Shown one piece after another: positions 46,756 to 55,538 of a stretch of DNA of 64,000 bases (the first letter of the stretch is position 1; each line of letters opens with the position of its first letter). A program made the position numbers and the translations under genes. The stretch comes from an uncultured bacterium (GTDB taxonomy: Bacteria > Krumholzibacteriota > Krumholzibacteriia > LZORAL124-64-63). The notes beneath the pieces were generated by a model. The model did no database searches. It was not told where the DNA came from and was given only the letters and a program-made list of their open reading frames with translations. The DNA lies in assembly GCA_937910695.1 (NCBI GenBank), contig CALEMW010000068.1:33243-97242 (forward strand), read 5' to 3'.

Positions 46756-47763
46756 ATGGGCGGTCCTACTGCGGGCATCCGCATCGTGGAGCCGAGCGTG
46801 GAGATGATCACCCCGAAGTACTTCCCCAACTGGAGGGAGGGCTTCACGGGGCTGATCGAGGAGTGCGGCCGCGTGTCGCACAAGAGCGAGGGGCGCATCG
46901 AGGAGGGCTCTGCGGCGCCCTTCATCGACAAGATCGCCAACAGGTATGGGCACGAGAGCATCATTGAGCACGGCTTCTTCACGGTCTGCTTCGTGATGTC
47001 TCGGGCGGCCAGCCACCAGCTGGTGCGGCATCGCATCGCCGCCTACACCCAGGAGAGCCAGCGGTACTGTGACTACGGCAAGGTGGTGGTCAAGGGGGAT
47101 GGGGGCGATGGCAAGTTCCTCAACGTGATCTTGCCTCCGTCCATCGGTGGGGGCCTGGAGGGGCTGCCCACCACCTGGCGCGCCGGGGATTTCTTCGGCA
47201 ACGATGGCGCCGTGGAGTGCTGGGACGTGGACGATGGGTGGCAGGAACCCTGCGACTGGTTCATGACCCACATGCCCCACGTCGCCGGCGTCAAGCAGGA
47301 CATCCTTCTGCGGTGGATCCGTGGCAAGGTGGCCAACTACAGGGACTACCTCTGGTTCCGGGGCCACAACGTGGAGGCCGAGGACAGTCGCTACGACCTG
47401 CCCAACGCCTGCAAGACCGAGGTCTACACGACCTTCAACTTCCGCACCTGGCGGCACGTCCTGCGACAGCGGGGGCTGAACATCCACGCCCAGTGGGAGA
47501 TCCGCAAGGTGGTCAAGGAGGCGCACGACTGGTTCATGAAGGAGGCGCCGTTGCTGTTCAACCCCCACACCATCGGGCACGTCGAGCAGAGCCTCATGGG
47601 ACTGCCTGTCTTCCTCGAGGTGAATGGGCAGACCCGCGCGGCGGAGCTGTCCGTGGAGGACATCGAGTTCCGAGATGTGCCAGCCGAGAAGTCGTGCACC
47701 CTCCCGGCGCTCATCGTGCGGCCCGTGGAGGGTAGCGACGACATCCCCGGGAAGGTGCGCTGA
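46756..47763 (+). CDS. thyX: Flavin-dependent thymidylate synthase ThyX
   Basis: A 335-residue protein from the ATG at 46756, straight after the previous stop; a GTG 12 nt upstream is also possible. LVRHRIAAYTQESQRYCDYG contains the ThyX motif (RHRxxSxxxxSxRY, here with Ala for the first Ser). YGHESIIEHGFFTVCFVMSR and the C-terminal FRTWRHVLRQRGLNIHAQWE, then IR, match the FAD/dUMP-binding parts. It makes dTMP from dUMP using methylene-tetrahydrofolate and FAD. Works with the upstream kinase in thymidine supply. Confidence 0.88.
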   Translation: MGGPTAGIRIVEPSVEMITPKYFPNWREGFTGLIEECGRVSHKSEGRIEEGSAAPFIDKIANRYGHESIIEHGFFTVCFVMSRAASHQLVRHRIAAYTQESQRYCDYGKVVVKGDGGDGKFLNVILPPSIGGGLEGLPTTWRAGDFFGNDGAVECWDVDDGWQEPCDWFMTHMPHVAGVKQDILLRWIRGKVANYRDYLWFRGHNVEAEDSRYDLPNACKTEVYTTFNFRTWRHVLRQRGLNIHAQWEIRKVVKEAHDWFMKEAPLLFNPHTIGHVEQSLMGLPVFLEVNGQTRAAELSVEDIEFRDVPAEKSCTLPALIVRPVEGSDDIPGKVR

Positions 47764-48722
47764 TGGCCGTCGCCGGAAAGGTGTCCATCCGCGAGATGGC
47801 GAAGAGGTTGGGAGATCTGCTCACCAAGATCCACGACGATGCTCCCGACAGGGAGGACCAGATCTTCAACGTGCTTCATGCGGCCTGGAAGAAGGGACGG
47901 TCCGAGGTGATCAGGAGGGGCGCGAACTGGGAAGATCCGGGCGCGGGCATCGCCTGTTTTGTGGAAGATCCCGCCAAGGAGGATTGGTGCTTGTGCGGCG
48001 CACACATTAGCCGCCACTACGGGGGAACGGAGTACCGCTGCCACCCCCGCAACGAGGACCCCCTGCACGTCAAGGGCGCCTACGAGGATGGGGCGGACAT
48101 GACCATCCCCACCACCGACCAGCTTCAGCGCACGATGGAGAAGAACGTCAATACCATCCTCGAGGCTCTTCCACGGGGTATCCCAAAGGAAGTAGTCATG
48201 GGCGCTATGTCGGGGTGGTGGTGGAAGCTGCAAGCGGATGCTCTGCTGGTTCAGCTCCGTCGGGCGGTCTTGGCCGGCCGGGGGAAAATCCCCGTGGGCC
48301 TCCCCAAAGCCGAGGACCCCCTGGACGATGAGATGCCGGATGCCCTGAACGACTGTGGGTCCTTGGAGCGGGAGGACCTCGTGAAAGCGTTCAAGCTGAT
48401 GGATGAGGGCATGCCCGACATCCTGGAGAGGCTTGGGCCCTTCACCCGGGCGGGGCTGGACTTGGGCATCTTGGTTGACGAGAAGCAGGCGGCCTACGGC
48501 AACTCCGTGGGGCACTCCGGCGCCATCCTGAAGATCCTCTACCCTGACGGCGTCCACCTGGACTCCTACGGGGACATGATGCTGATCGTGCGGGTACTTG
48601 ACAAGTTCAGCCGCCTGGCCAGCAACCCCAAGGGTGACCTGATGGGCGAGAGCCCGTGGCGGGACGTGGCGGGCTACGGCCTGCTCGGTCAGGCCCAGCA
48701 TGACAAGAGGAACGAGTCATGA
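47763..48722 (+). CDS. Hypothetical protein with Nmad1-like C-terminus, 319 aa
   Basis: The N-terminal half has CLCGAHISRHYGGTEYRCHP, a possible metal site, and helical regions. The C-terminal 80 residues (YGNSVGHSGAILKILYPDGV, then MMLIVRVLDKFSRLASN, MGESPWRDVAGYGLLGQ) resemble nucleotide-modification-associated domain 1 (DUF1599: YGnS.d......a...r..DK..Rl......gEs..D...Dl.gYa.l), often near hypermodified-base genes. Moderate confidence for that domain only. Confidence 0.55.
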   Translation: MAVAGKVSIREMAKRLGDLLTKIHDDAPDREDQIFNVLHAAWKKGRSEVIRRGANWEDPGAGIACFVEDPAKEDWCLCGAHISRHYGGTEYRCHPRNEDPLHVKGAYEDGADMTIPTTDQLQRTMEKNVNTILEALPRGIPKEVVMGAMSGWWWKLQADALLVQLRRAVLAGRGKIPVGLPKAEDPLDDEMPDALNDCGSLEREDLVKAFKLMDEGMPDILERLGPFTRAGLDLGILVDEKQAAYGNSVGHSGAILKILYPDGVHLDSYGDMMLIVRVLDKFSRLASNPKGDLMGESPWRDVAGYGLLGQAQHDKRNES

Positions 48723-48943
48723 CGGACCTGGAGCGTGTGCTGACCAAGCGCGTGGAGGAGATGGCCGAGGCTCAGGACGACATCGCGAGGACCGTGTTCT
48801 GCTTGGTGCCTCGGGCGTCCATGATCAAGATCTTGGGGGTGTACTTCTCCGCGGAGGAGCGGGCGAAGCTGTTCAAGCCCTTCTGCCACACCTGTGGTGA
48901 GCACAAGGAGGACTGTGGGTGTGGCAAGAGGGGCGAGGGCTGA
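48719..48943 (+). CDS. Small zinc-site protein, 74 aa
   Basis: C-terminal CHTCGEHKEDCGCG may bind zinc; the N-terminal part is helical. Overlaps genes on both sides. Not recognised. Confidence 0.5.
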   Translation: MTDLERVLTKRVEEMAEAQDDIARTVFCLVPRASMIKILGVYFSAEERAKLFKPFCHTCGEHKEDCGCGKRGEG

Positions 48944-50043
48944 TGAAGGTTCTGTTGAGTTACGGGATGGGGGTGGACTCCACGGCCATCGCATTGCGGT
49001 GGTTGGAGGAGCCTGCCTTCCGTCCCTTCAAGAGTTGGGACGAGGTCACCCTTCTCACAGCCCAGGTGGGAGACGAGTGGCCGGACACGAGGAAGCTGGT
49101 AGAGGGCCACCTCTACCCGCGGCTGGTCGAGGCTGGTGTGAGGACGGTGCAGATCGCCCGCAATGGGCACTTTGAGAAGGATGGCATCGGTGTGCTGGCT
49201 GACACCCACCTGCCGAGCAAGTGCCACACGGATGGGCTGTACGCCTTGTCCCAGGAGTATCTGGACACGGGCACCCTGCCTCAGTACGCCACCGGCTGCC
49301 GTCGGTGCACGCACAAGGCCAAGGGTGTCCCCCTGGACGCCTGGATCAAGGACAACGGTGAGGAGGGCTACCTGCACGTCATCGGCTACAACGCTGACGA
49401 GCTGAAGCGGGTGGAGCGGGGCGAGGGCTACACGGCCTTGGGCGACCTGAACAGGGTCATGTCCTACCCGCTGGTGGAGTGGGAGTGGGGCCGCAAGGCT
49501 TGCGAGGCCTACATCCACGACGTCACAAGACAGTGGTGGACGAAGAGCTGCTGCACCTTCTGCCCCTTCGCAACGGAGGAGGGTGTCACCAAGAGGTTTG
49601 CGGAGCACCAGCTCCAGGCGGCCGAGGCCATGTTCTTGGAGTACCAGGCCATGGCCCTCAACCCGCGCTCTACGCTCTACAAGAAGCGGTCGTTGAAGGA
49701 CACCTTGCTGGAGAGCGAGTTCTCCTTCGACCACGCCAAGCACCTGCTGGCCGAGTTCATCTCCGGCAGTCCTTGGGCGCTGTACCGGGTCCGCCGGCAC
49801 GTCAAGGGGATGTCCCGCCGCTCTGTCGAGGTTCTCGACCGGGGGAGCAAGATGGACATGGCCTTCGCGGTGGAGAAGTTTGGGAGGATCGACAGGGGTG
49901 ACCCTTACTGGCGCGTGTGGTTGCGCCGGAAGGGGACGGAGCAGCCGTGGGGAGAGGAGCTCCTCGTGGCCATGCCTGAGATGGTGGAGCCCAAGACGCG
50001 GCCTGGGTTTGAGCAGGCCTGGTCGGAGCTGGGTGATGAGTAG
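48943..50043 (+). CDS. PAPS reductase-like PP-loop protein, 366 aa
   Basis: Start at the ATG at 48943 (MKVLLSYGMGVDSTAIALRW). SYGMGVDST is the PP-loop pyrophosphatase motif. TAQVGDEWPDTRKLV, CRRCTHKAKG, GYNADELKRVERGEGY and CCTFCPFATEEG make a four-cysteine cluster typical of PAPS reductase-like phage proteins. True PAPS reduction is unlikely to be the role; relatives act in DNA or tRNA sulfur or base modification. It sits in a cluster with the Nmad1-like protein and C5 methyltransferase. Confidence 0.75.
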   Translation: MKVLLSYGMGVDSTAIALRWLEEPAFRPFKSWDEVTLLTAQVGDEWPDTRKLVEGHLYPRLVEAGVRTVQIARNGHFEKDGIGVLADTHLPSKCHTDGLYALSQEYLDTGTLPQYATGCRRCTHKAKGVPLDAWIKDNGEEGYLHVIGYNADELKRVERGEGYTALGDLNRVMSYPLVEWEWGRKACEAYIHDVTRQWWTKSCCTFCPFATEEGVTKRFAEHQLQAAEAMFLEYQAMALNPRSTLYKKRSLKDTLLESEFSFDHAKHLLAEFISGSPWALYRVRRHVKGMSRRSVEVLDRGSKMDMAFAVEKFGRIDRGDPYWRVWLRRKGTEQPWGEELLVAMPEMVEPKTRPGFEQAWSELGDE

Positions 50044-50230
50044 CGTGAGCAGTACGCTCGTGGGCGCCTTGGGTGCCGCCGCCAGGGCTGTTGCCTGGTG
50101 GCGCCCCAAGGTGGTCTTCGTGGTCGTGCTGGAGGAATACCCGCGCCCGGCTGCTGTTCTAATCGGCCTGGGATTTTTTCTGTACGCCGCCAGCCGGCTC
50201 GGGCGGCACACCAACAAGGAGAAAGGATGA
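50036..50230 (+). CDS. Small membrane protein, 64 aa
   Basis: Starts within the previous stop region and ends overlapping the exonuclease start. Alanine/tryptophan-rich helices and AAVLIGLGFFLYAASRLG as a transmembrane segment, basic end. Not recognised. Confidence 0.5.
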   Translation: MSSVSSTLVGALGAAARAVAWWRPKVVFVVVLEEYPRPAAVLIGLGFFLYAASRLGRHTNKEKG

Positions 50231-50931
50231 AGCCGCCACAGAGACCCAAGAGGAGGCACATGCTCCCCCTCAACTACATCAAGGTCACAGTCACCTTGGA
50301 CGATCCCCCAGAGGAGCCGAAGGCCCCAGAGCCCCCGGCGGAGGAGGTGGACGTCGTGCTGTTCTGCGACACGGAGACCACAGGCTTCCGCAAGGGGTCT
50401 CACATCTGTGAGATCGCTCTGGTGAGGGCGCGCTACCACAAGCTGGAGAAGTTGGATGAGGAGGAGATCGGGCTGCTGGTCTGCCCGCCGTGCCCCATCC
50501 CGGAGGAGGCCAGCGCGGTGAACAACATCACCGACGAGATGGTGGAGAACGAGCCAGCCGCCCGGGAGCTGTGGGGCCAGCTCTACCCCTTCGTCAAGGA
50601 CGTGAAGTTCTTCGTGGCCCACAACGCCTCCTTCGACATCCGCATGGTCAAGGAGGATTTCCAGGGGGTGTTCTTCATGCCCCAGGACGGCAACAAGTTC
50701 GTCGTTCCCATCATCGTGGACACCCTCAAGGTGGCCAAGAAGCTGTGGCCGGCCTTCCCCAACCACAAGCTGGAGACGGTGTCCGAGGCGTTGGAGCTCT
50801 ACAAAGGTCTTGGGGGAGAAGCCCACCGGGCGCTCTACGACACGAAGATCTGTCAGTGTCTGGCCGAGAAGGCCATGGCCAAGGAGGGATCTTTCCGCAA
50901 CCTGGCCCGCCGCTTCGGCAAGTCTGCTTGA
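50227..50931 (+). CDS. DnaQ-like 3'-5' exonuclease (DEDDh), 234 aa
   Basis: FCDTETTGF (Exo I, Asp-Glu), FVAHNASFDIRM (Exo II, Asp), and EAHRALYDTKI (Exo III, HxxxxD). It has a basic/proline-rich N-terminus of 40 residues. It could proofread for the phage polymerase or degrade DNA. A second, longer relative follows at 51171, making a tandem pair. Confidence 0.85.
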   Translation: MKPPQRPKRRHMLPLNYIKVTVTLDDPPEEPKAPEPPAEEVDVVLFCDTETTGFRKGSHICEIALVRARYHKLEKLDEEEIGLLVCPPCPIPEEASAVNNITDEMVENEPAARELWGQLYPFVKDVKFFVAHNASFDIRMVKEDFQGVFFMPQDGNKFVVPIIVDTLKVAKKLWPAFPNHKLETVSEALELYKGLGGEAHRALYDTKICQCLAEKAMAKEGSFRNLARRFGKSA

Positions 50932-50974
50932 TCCCGGCCAGGTCACTCACAGATAATGCTGGAGGAGGTGCACC

Positions 50975-51235
50975 ATGTGGAAGTTTGTTATCCGACTCCT
51001 TTTCTGGCCACTGAACCATTTTCTCAGCCCCGGCATCCCGCCGAAGACGGTGGAGAGACCTCGAGAAACAGCCTGCGCCTGTGAGTGCAGCCTGACCTCG
51101 GGGCCGCGTTCTCCTTCCTGCTTCTGTGACTCGTGCTGGGAAACCTACTTCGGACAGAGGAGGACAAACATTGACAAGAAAACCCCCAACCCGGCCCCGC
51201 CGGCGCCCCCCGGCGCCGGAGGTGGAGCCGCCTGA
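50975..51235 (+). CDS. Hypothetical protein, 86 aa
   Basis: GGAGGAGG stands 6 nt before the ATG at 50975, a strong site. Hydrophobic N-terminus (WKFVIRLLFWPLNHFLSPGI), several cysteines (CACECS, CFCDSC), and a proline-rich end overlapping the next gene's start. Not recognised. Confidence 0.5.
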   Translation: MWKFVIRLLFWPLNHFLSPGIPPKTVERPRETACACECSLTSGPRSPSCFCDSCWETYFGQRRTNIDKKTPNPAPPAPPGAGGGAA

Positions 51236-52019
51236 GCAAGAGGACGAAGGTGTCATCTCGAAGGTGTTGTACCTGGACACCGAGACCACCGGCGTCGACA
51301 CCAAGACGTGCCACCCGGTCGAGGTGGCGCTGCTCCTGACCACGTACAAGGGCAAGGAGCGGCACGCAGAAGAGAAGCTGGACGTCATCGTCAAGCCTCC
51401 GGAGCCCTGCTCCTTCGAGGCCATGGCCGTCCACCACATCACGCACAAGATGGTCGAGGACAAGCCGACCCTGCTGGAGCTCGCTCCGCAGGTGATGCCG
51501 CTGGTGGAGCAGGCCGACTTCGTCGTGGCCCACAACGCTCCCTTCGACATGGAGATCTTGGAGAGGACCGCGGCCTACGCCTTCATCAAGGATGAGAAGC
51601 AGCGGTTCACCATCAACACGCTGGACACGCTGCGCCTGGCCCACCACATGTGGAATGACCTGCCTTCATATAAGCTCCAGGTCCTTCGCTACCGCTTCGG
51701 GCTGGACGACAGGGATGATCTCCAAGAGCTGGCCAAGAGCGACCCCCACCGAGCCATGTTCGATACCCTGCTGCTCCGCCTGCTGGTGGAGTGGCTCTGG
51801 CTCACCGGGGACCAGTTTGAGACGGTGGAGCAGATGGTCACCCTGTCCCACAAGCCCTACACGGTGGGCGTCTTCCCCTTCGGCAAGCACTTTGGCACGA
51901 AGGTAGAAGACGTCGTGAAGAACGATCCCAGCTACGTGCTGTGGTGCCTCAGCCAGGACTGGCTGGCCACCGAGCGCCCGGACCTGCGCTGGACGCTCGA
52001 GAAGCTCTACCAGGCCTGA
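51171..52019 (+). CDS. DnaQ-like exonuclease with ExoX-type C-domain, TTG start
   Basis: TTG at 51171 is preceded by AGAGGAGG; a GTG at 51126 has no such site. YLDTETTGVDT, FVVAHNAPFDMEIL and DPHRAMFDTLLL are the DEDDh motifs. At the C-terminus YTVGVFPFGKHFGTKVEDVV, then NDPSYVLWCLSQD resembles the ExoX C-terminal (DUF3820) module. 282 residues; paralogue of the neighbour at 50227. Confidence 0.8.
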   Translation: MTRKPPTRPRRRPPAPEVEPPEQEDEGVISKVLYLDTETTGVDTKTCHPVEVALLLTTYKGKERHAEEKLDVIVKPPEPCSFEAMAVHHITHKMVEDKPTLLELAPQVMPLVEQADFVVAHNAPFDMEILERTAAYAFIKDEKQRFTINTLDTLRLAHHMWNDLPSYKLQVLRYRFGLDDRDDLQELAKSDPHRAMFDTLLLRLLVEWLWLTGDQFETVEQMVTLSHKPYTVGVFPFGKHFGTKVEDVVKNDPSYVLWCLSQDWLATERPDLRWTLEKLYQA

Positions 52020-52981
52020 TGGGCACCAAGGATATCTTCTCCATCTTCGCAGAGAATTTGGAGGTCGACGAGGGGCGGGAGAGGGTGAAGGAACTGTCTG
52101 GGGATTGGATCATGGAGAGGCTGCTGGAGGAGAGCTACGTAGATAAGATCTTCCCACCACAGCGGGTGGGGAGTTCTCGCAAAACCAACCACGACGCCCT
52201 GGTCAAGATGGTAGACATCGAGCCCACGAGCCCTCCCATGACAATCACATTTGGTAAGGAGGAGTACATGGGGACGTTCAAAGCCCCTCGGGCGGAGATT
52301 CCCTTCTACACGATCAGCAGAGAGAGGTTTGAGAAGAGCCAGCACGAGCTGCTCTCCTACGAGATGCCCATCGAGCGCATCATCGAGGACGGCTACCGAG
52401 ATCTGTTCGGCTACGCCGAGAGGGTCTCCGACATCAAGGGGATGAACGTCGACTGCTTCGGCAACGAAGATCAGATCGGCTGGACCTGCCACGAGACGGT
52501 GGGTATTGGAATCGCAAACACCCGGGCGCTCAAGCGCCTTTCACTCTACACGGAGGACTTCATGCGAGGTCAGAAATTCAAGGTCAGGAAGGACAAGCTC
52601 ATCGAGGCCATCAAGAAGAACCGGGAGGCCCACAATGGCGAGTACGTGGAGGCCGTGGTGGGCTACCAGGAGGCTGTGGTCAAGGCACTGCGGAAGAAGG
52701 CCAAGGCTGTGGTCAACGTCGTCCTGTTTGGCGACACGGGGATCCTCAACGACCCCGGCCACGATATGCAGCATTGGGCCCGCGCGGACATGCCCGACAG
52801 CCCTCCGCAGTGCCACCTGGACGACTACGACCAGGCCCTGCGGATGCTCGATGTCATCGAGGACGAGGTCATCGAGATGGACGCCAGCGAGATCGACCGC
52901 TACATGTACGACCGCTGGGGCTGGAAGGAGGCGCACACCCAGGCGCTGAACGCCTACTCCATCAGCAAGGGCAGGGGGTAG
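52019..52981 (+). CDS. Possible fusion: capsid-like domain plus phage conserved domain
   Basis: A 320-residue protein. Residues about 55-185 (FGKEEYMGTFKAPRAEIPFY, SQHELLSYEMPIERIIEDGY) resemble the N-arm and spine region of some HK97-like major capsid proteins. From about 195 (KVRKDKLIEAIKKNREAHNG, then EYVEAVVGYQEAVVKAL, and the LDDYDQALRMLDVIEDEVIE to DRYMYDRWGWK end) it matches a conserved phage protein family of unknown function. The junction has no stop, so a genuine fusion or a recombination product is likely. Neighbours are an exonuclease and small conserved proteins. Confidence 0.55.
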   Translation: MGTKDIFSIFAENLEVDEGRERVKELSGDWIMERLLEESYVDKIFPPQRVGSSRKTNHDALVKMVDIEPTSPPMTITFGKEEYMGTFKAPRAEIPFYTISRERFEKSQHELLSYEMPIERIIEDGYRDLFGYAERVSDIKGMNVDCFGNEDQIGWTCHETVGIGIANTRALKRLSLYTEDFMRGQKFKVRKDKLIEAIKKNREAHNGEYVEAVVGYQEAVVKALRKKAKAVVNVVLFGDTGILNDPGHDMQHWARADMPDSPPQCHLDDYDQALRMLDVIEDEVIEMDASEIDRYMYDRWGWKEAHTQALNAYSISKGRG

Positions 52982-52984
52982 AAG

Positions 52985-53173
52985 ATGGCCGTCGAGATCG
53001 AAGACGTTGAGGTGAAGAAGGAGACCGAGAAGGCTCTTCTCTGTCTCATCGACGGCAAGGAGCTTTGGATCCCCAAGTCGCAGATCGACGACGACTCGGA
53101 GGTCTTCGAGGAGGGGCACTACGGCACGCTCATCATCACGCAGTGGATCGCTGAGCAGAAGGAGCTGGTGTGA
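52985..53173 (+). CDS. Conserved small phage protein, 62 aa
   Basis: VEIEDVEVKKETEKALLCLI, then DGKELWIPKSQIDDDSEVFE, matches a short family common in phages (vE..te.AIL..i.g...WIPkSqi...sev...g..G.l...wia...gl). Function unknown. Confidence 0.6.
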   Translation: MAVEIEDVEVKKETEKALLCLIDGKELWIPKSQIDDDSEVFEEGHYGTLIITQWIAEQKELV

Positions 53174-53355
53174 CCTGCGTCCCCGCCAGCTGTCCTGAGT
53201 GCCCCTGCCAGGGGCACTACTATGACAAGGGTGAGGAGGGGATGGAGTGCCACCATCCTGACGGCAAAGGCGTGTGCCCTCGGTACGACGGGATCCCGCC
53301 GGACTGCCCTCTCCGAGATGGTGACCTGCATGTGGAGCTGCCGCATGGGGTCTAA
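53170..53355 (+). CDS. Cysteine-rich small protein, 61 aa, GTG start
   Basis: GTG overlaps the previous TGA (GTGA). CPECPC, CHHPDGKGVCPRYDG and CPLRDGD: six cysteines, likely a zinc fold. Not recognised. Confidence 0.5.
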   Translation: MTCVPASCPECPCQGHYYDKGEEGMECHHPDGKGVCPRYDGIPPDCPLRDGDLHVELPHGV

Positions 53356-55093
53356 CGAGGTGTTTAAAGTGCTGCATCTGTTCTGCGGCCTGGGCGGTGG
53401 TGCCCTCGGCTTCCAACGGTCCCGTGTGGATTGGCGCGGGGTCGAGGGCACCTTCCGTACCGTTGCCGGTGTCGACTTCGACGCTGAGGCCTGCAAGGAC
53501 TTCGAGAAGCTGACAGGCGCACCGGCCTACCAGGCCGACATCGCCAAAATGACAGGTGAGGAGCTGCGGGAGATCTGCCCAGAGGCTCCAGACGTGGTGT
53601 TCATGAGTCCACCCTGCAAGGGGTTCTCCGGGCTCATGGCGGCCAAGACGGCTGCCACAGAGAAGTACCAGGCCATGAACCGATTGGTGGTGCAGTCCAT
53701 CTACCTCTCGGCCCTGGCCTGGAAGAAGCCCCCAAAGCTCATCCTCCTGGAGAACGTGCCCAGGATCACGAGCAGGGGCGCCAGGTTGTTGTTCGAGGTG
53801 GAGCGGGTGCTTCACGGCCTGGGCTACGCCACCAACAGGGACAGCCATGACTGCGGCGAGCTCGGCTGCCTGGCCCAGCACCGCAAGAGGTTCTTGCTGC
53901 TGGCGAGGCACAAGCCCCAGCTCCCCGTGTTCGTCTACCACCCGCCCCGCCGGCGGGTCCGGGCCATCGGAGAGGTGCTCAACGACCTCCCGCTCCCGGG
54001 CGACCCGGCCAGCGGGCCCCTGCACCGCATCCCTCGCCTTCAGTGGAAGACGTGGGTGCGCCTGGCCCTCATCAGGGCCGGCGGAGACTGGCGAGACCTC
54101 GAGGAGTTCGCTCCCCGTGGTCCAGGAGGAGTGGATCCCCGTACCAGCTGTGACTCGAGGCCCAACCTCCTGGGGGTGATCCCCTGGGAAGAGCCGGCCA
54201 AAACCATCACGGGATCTGCCTCTGTCTCCGGCTCCAACGGGGCCGCGGCGGTGCAGGACCCTCGGGTCAACAAGGGGCGCAAGCCTTTCAACAACGTGTG
54301 GAAGGTAGTGGCCTGGGACGAAGCCGCCGGCGCCGTCACGGCTGGCACGGGCCCCAGCTCGTCAGCTACCTGCGCCGCAGACCCCCGCCTGGGCCACAGG
54401 CCCCGCAAGGGGGCCTGGCGCATCGTCCCCTGGGATGAGGCCGCACCCACGGTGACCTCGGCCGCCAGGCCGGGGCAGAGCTGCGCCTTCGGCATCCAAG
54501 ACCCTCGGGTGAACCTGGGCCAGCACCACAACAAGATGAGGGTGGAGGACTGGGAGAAGCCTGCACACACCGTGACAGGCTCGGATAGAGTGGGCTCTGG
54601 TGCGCCCTCGGTGGCCGACCCCAGGTTGGGGTGCAAGCCGCGCAAGGGCACCTACGGCGTGATCCCCTGGGAGGAGCCCGCAGGCACTGTTATGGGTGCA
54701 GCGGATGTGCACGCAGGAAAGACGGCAGTCGCCGACCCCCGCATCCCGGAGGACAAGGAGAGGTTGGACCCCCCGCCAGTGATCATCTCGCTGGATGGGA
54801 CATGGCACCGGCCCCTCACCACGATGGAGCTGGCAGCCCTTCAGGGCCTGCCCACGACCGTCAGGGGAAAGCCCTTGGCCCTCGAAGGACAGGCGGACAA
54901 GCGGTGGCGAGAGAGGATTGGCAACGCGGTTCCGCCCCCTGCCGCGCACGCCATTGCTGACTCCCTTCTCTGGTCTCTCATCCCCGCAGCATGTGGGGAG
55001 GACTATGTGAAGATGGGTGGGGGCGTTTGGGTCTACCCCGAGCCGGGCGGCGAGCCCGTTTTCCTGGAGGATGATAGTGGAAGAAGCTGGTGA
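53345..55093 (+). CDS. DNA cytosine-5 methyltransferase with repeated insert
   Basis: A 582-residue protein; start at the ATG at 53345 overlapping the previous gene. Motif I FCGLGGGALGF (13-23), motif IV PPCKGFSG with catalytic Cys at 91, motif VI ENVPR (136-140), motif VIII QHRKR (178-182), and motif X GNAVPPPAAHAIADS near the end. Residues about 275-490, the target-recognition region, contain about five copies of a unit of roughly 45 residues (W.EPA.T(V/I)TG... then ADPR(L/V)). Methylates cytosine C5 in a specific DNA sequence, probably to evade restriction. Confidence 0.88.
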   Translation: MGSNEVFKVLHLFCGLGGGALGFQRSRVDWRGVEGTFRTVAGVDFDAEACKDFEKLTGAPAYQADIAKMTGEELREICPEAPDVVFMSPPCKGFSGLMAAKTAATEKYQAMNRLVVQSIYLSALAWKKPPKLILLENVPRITSRGARLLFEVERVLHGLGYATNRDSHDCGELGCLAQHRKRFLLLARHKPQLPVFVYHPPRRRVRAIGEVLNDLPLPGDPASGPLHRIPRLQWKTWVRLALIRAGGDWRDLEEFAPRGPGGVDPRTSCDSRPNLLGVIPWEEPAKTITGSASVSGSNGAAAVQDPRVNKGRKPFNNVWKVVAWDEAAGAVTAGTGPSSSATCAADPRLGHRPRKGAWRIVPWDEAAPTVTSAARPGQSCAFGIQDPRVNLGQHHNKMRVEDWEKPAHTVTGSDRVGSGAPSVADPRLGCKPRKGTYGVIPWEEPAGTVMGAADVHAGKTAVADPRIPEDKERLDPPPVIISLDGTWHRPLTTMELAALQGLPTTVRGKPLALEGQADKRWRERIGNAVPPPAAHAIADSLLWSLIPAACGEDYVKMGGGVWVYPEPGGEPVFLEDDSGRSW

Positions 55094-55538
55094 CAAGGGG
55101 GGTGGTCTTCTCGCCCAAATTATTGAGCAGACCGAGGAGTCTATGCGCAAGGGCCTCAACGGGTTCATCGGGCAGCACACTGCCGATGAAAGCCTGGAGA
55201 ACGTGCTTGCCCATGTGAGGGAGAAGTACCGCAACAAGACCTGGTGGCTCACCTTGAAGGGAGGCATTCAGCTCAGCTTCGGGAAGGGTGACGCCCGAGA
55301 TGTCGAGGGCATGTTGAAGGCCCTGCTGCCCGAGGACTTGCAAGACCTGATGGACACGGTGGGCTTCTGCTTCCCACTGTTGGAGCTGGAGTTCTTCCGG
55401 CGCGCAGGTGTGATCCGTGACTGGGAGGTCAAGGGCCAGGTGCCAGGGGACCACCCCGACATCATCCTGGCCCTGCACATGCGGCACCCCCAGGGGAGCC
55501 TGATGCTGAAGGGCTACCTGATCGGGGAGGATCCCTGA
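55071..55538 (+). CDS. Hypothetical protein, 155 aa
   Basis: Start at the ATG at 55071 behind GGAGG, inside the end of the methyltransferase gene. GIQLSFGKGDARDVEGMLKA and VGFCFPLLELEFFRRAGVIR look folded. Not recognised; co-expressed with the methyltransferase. Confidence 0.6.
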   Translation: MIVEEAGDKGGGLLAQIIEQTEESMRKGLNGFIGQHTADESLENVLAHVREKYRNKTWWLTLKGGIQLSFGKGDARDVEGMLKALLPEDLQDLMDTVGFCFPLLELEFFRRAGVIRDWEVKGQVPGDHPDIILALHMRHPQGSLMLKGYLIGEDP

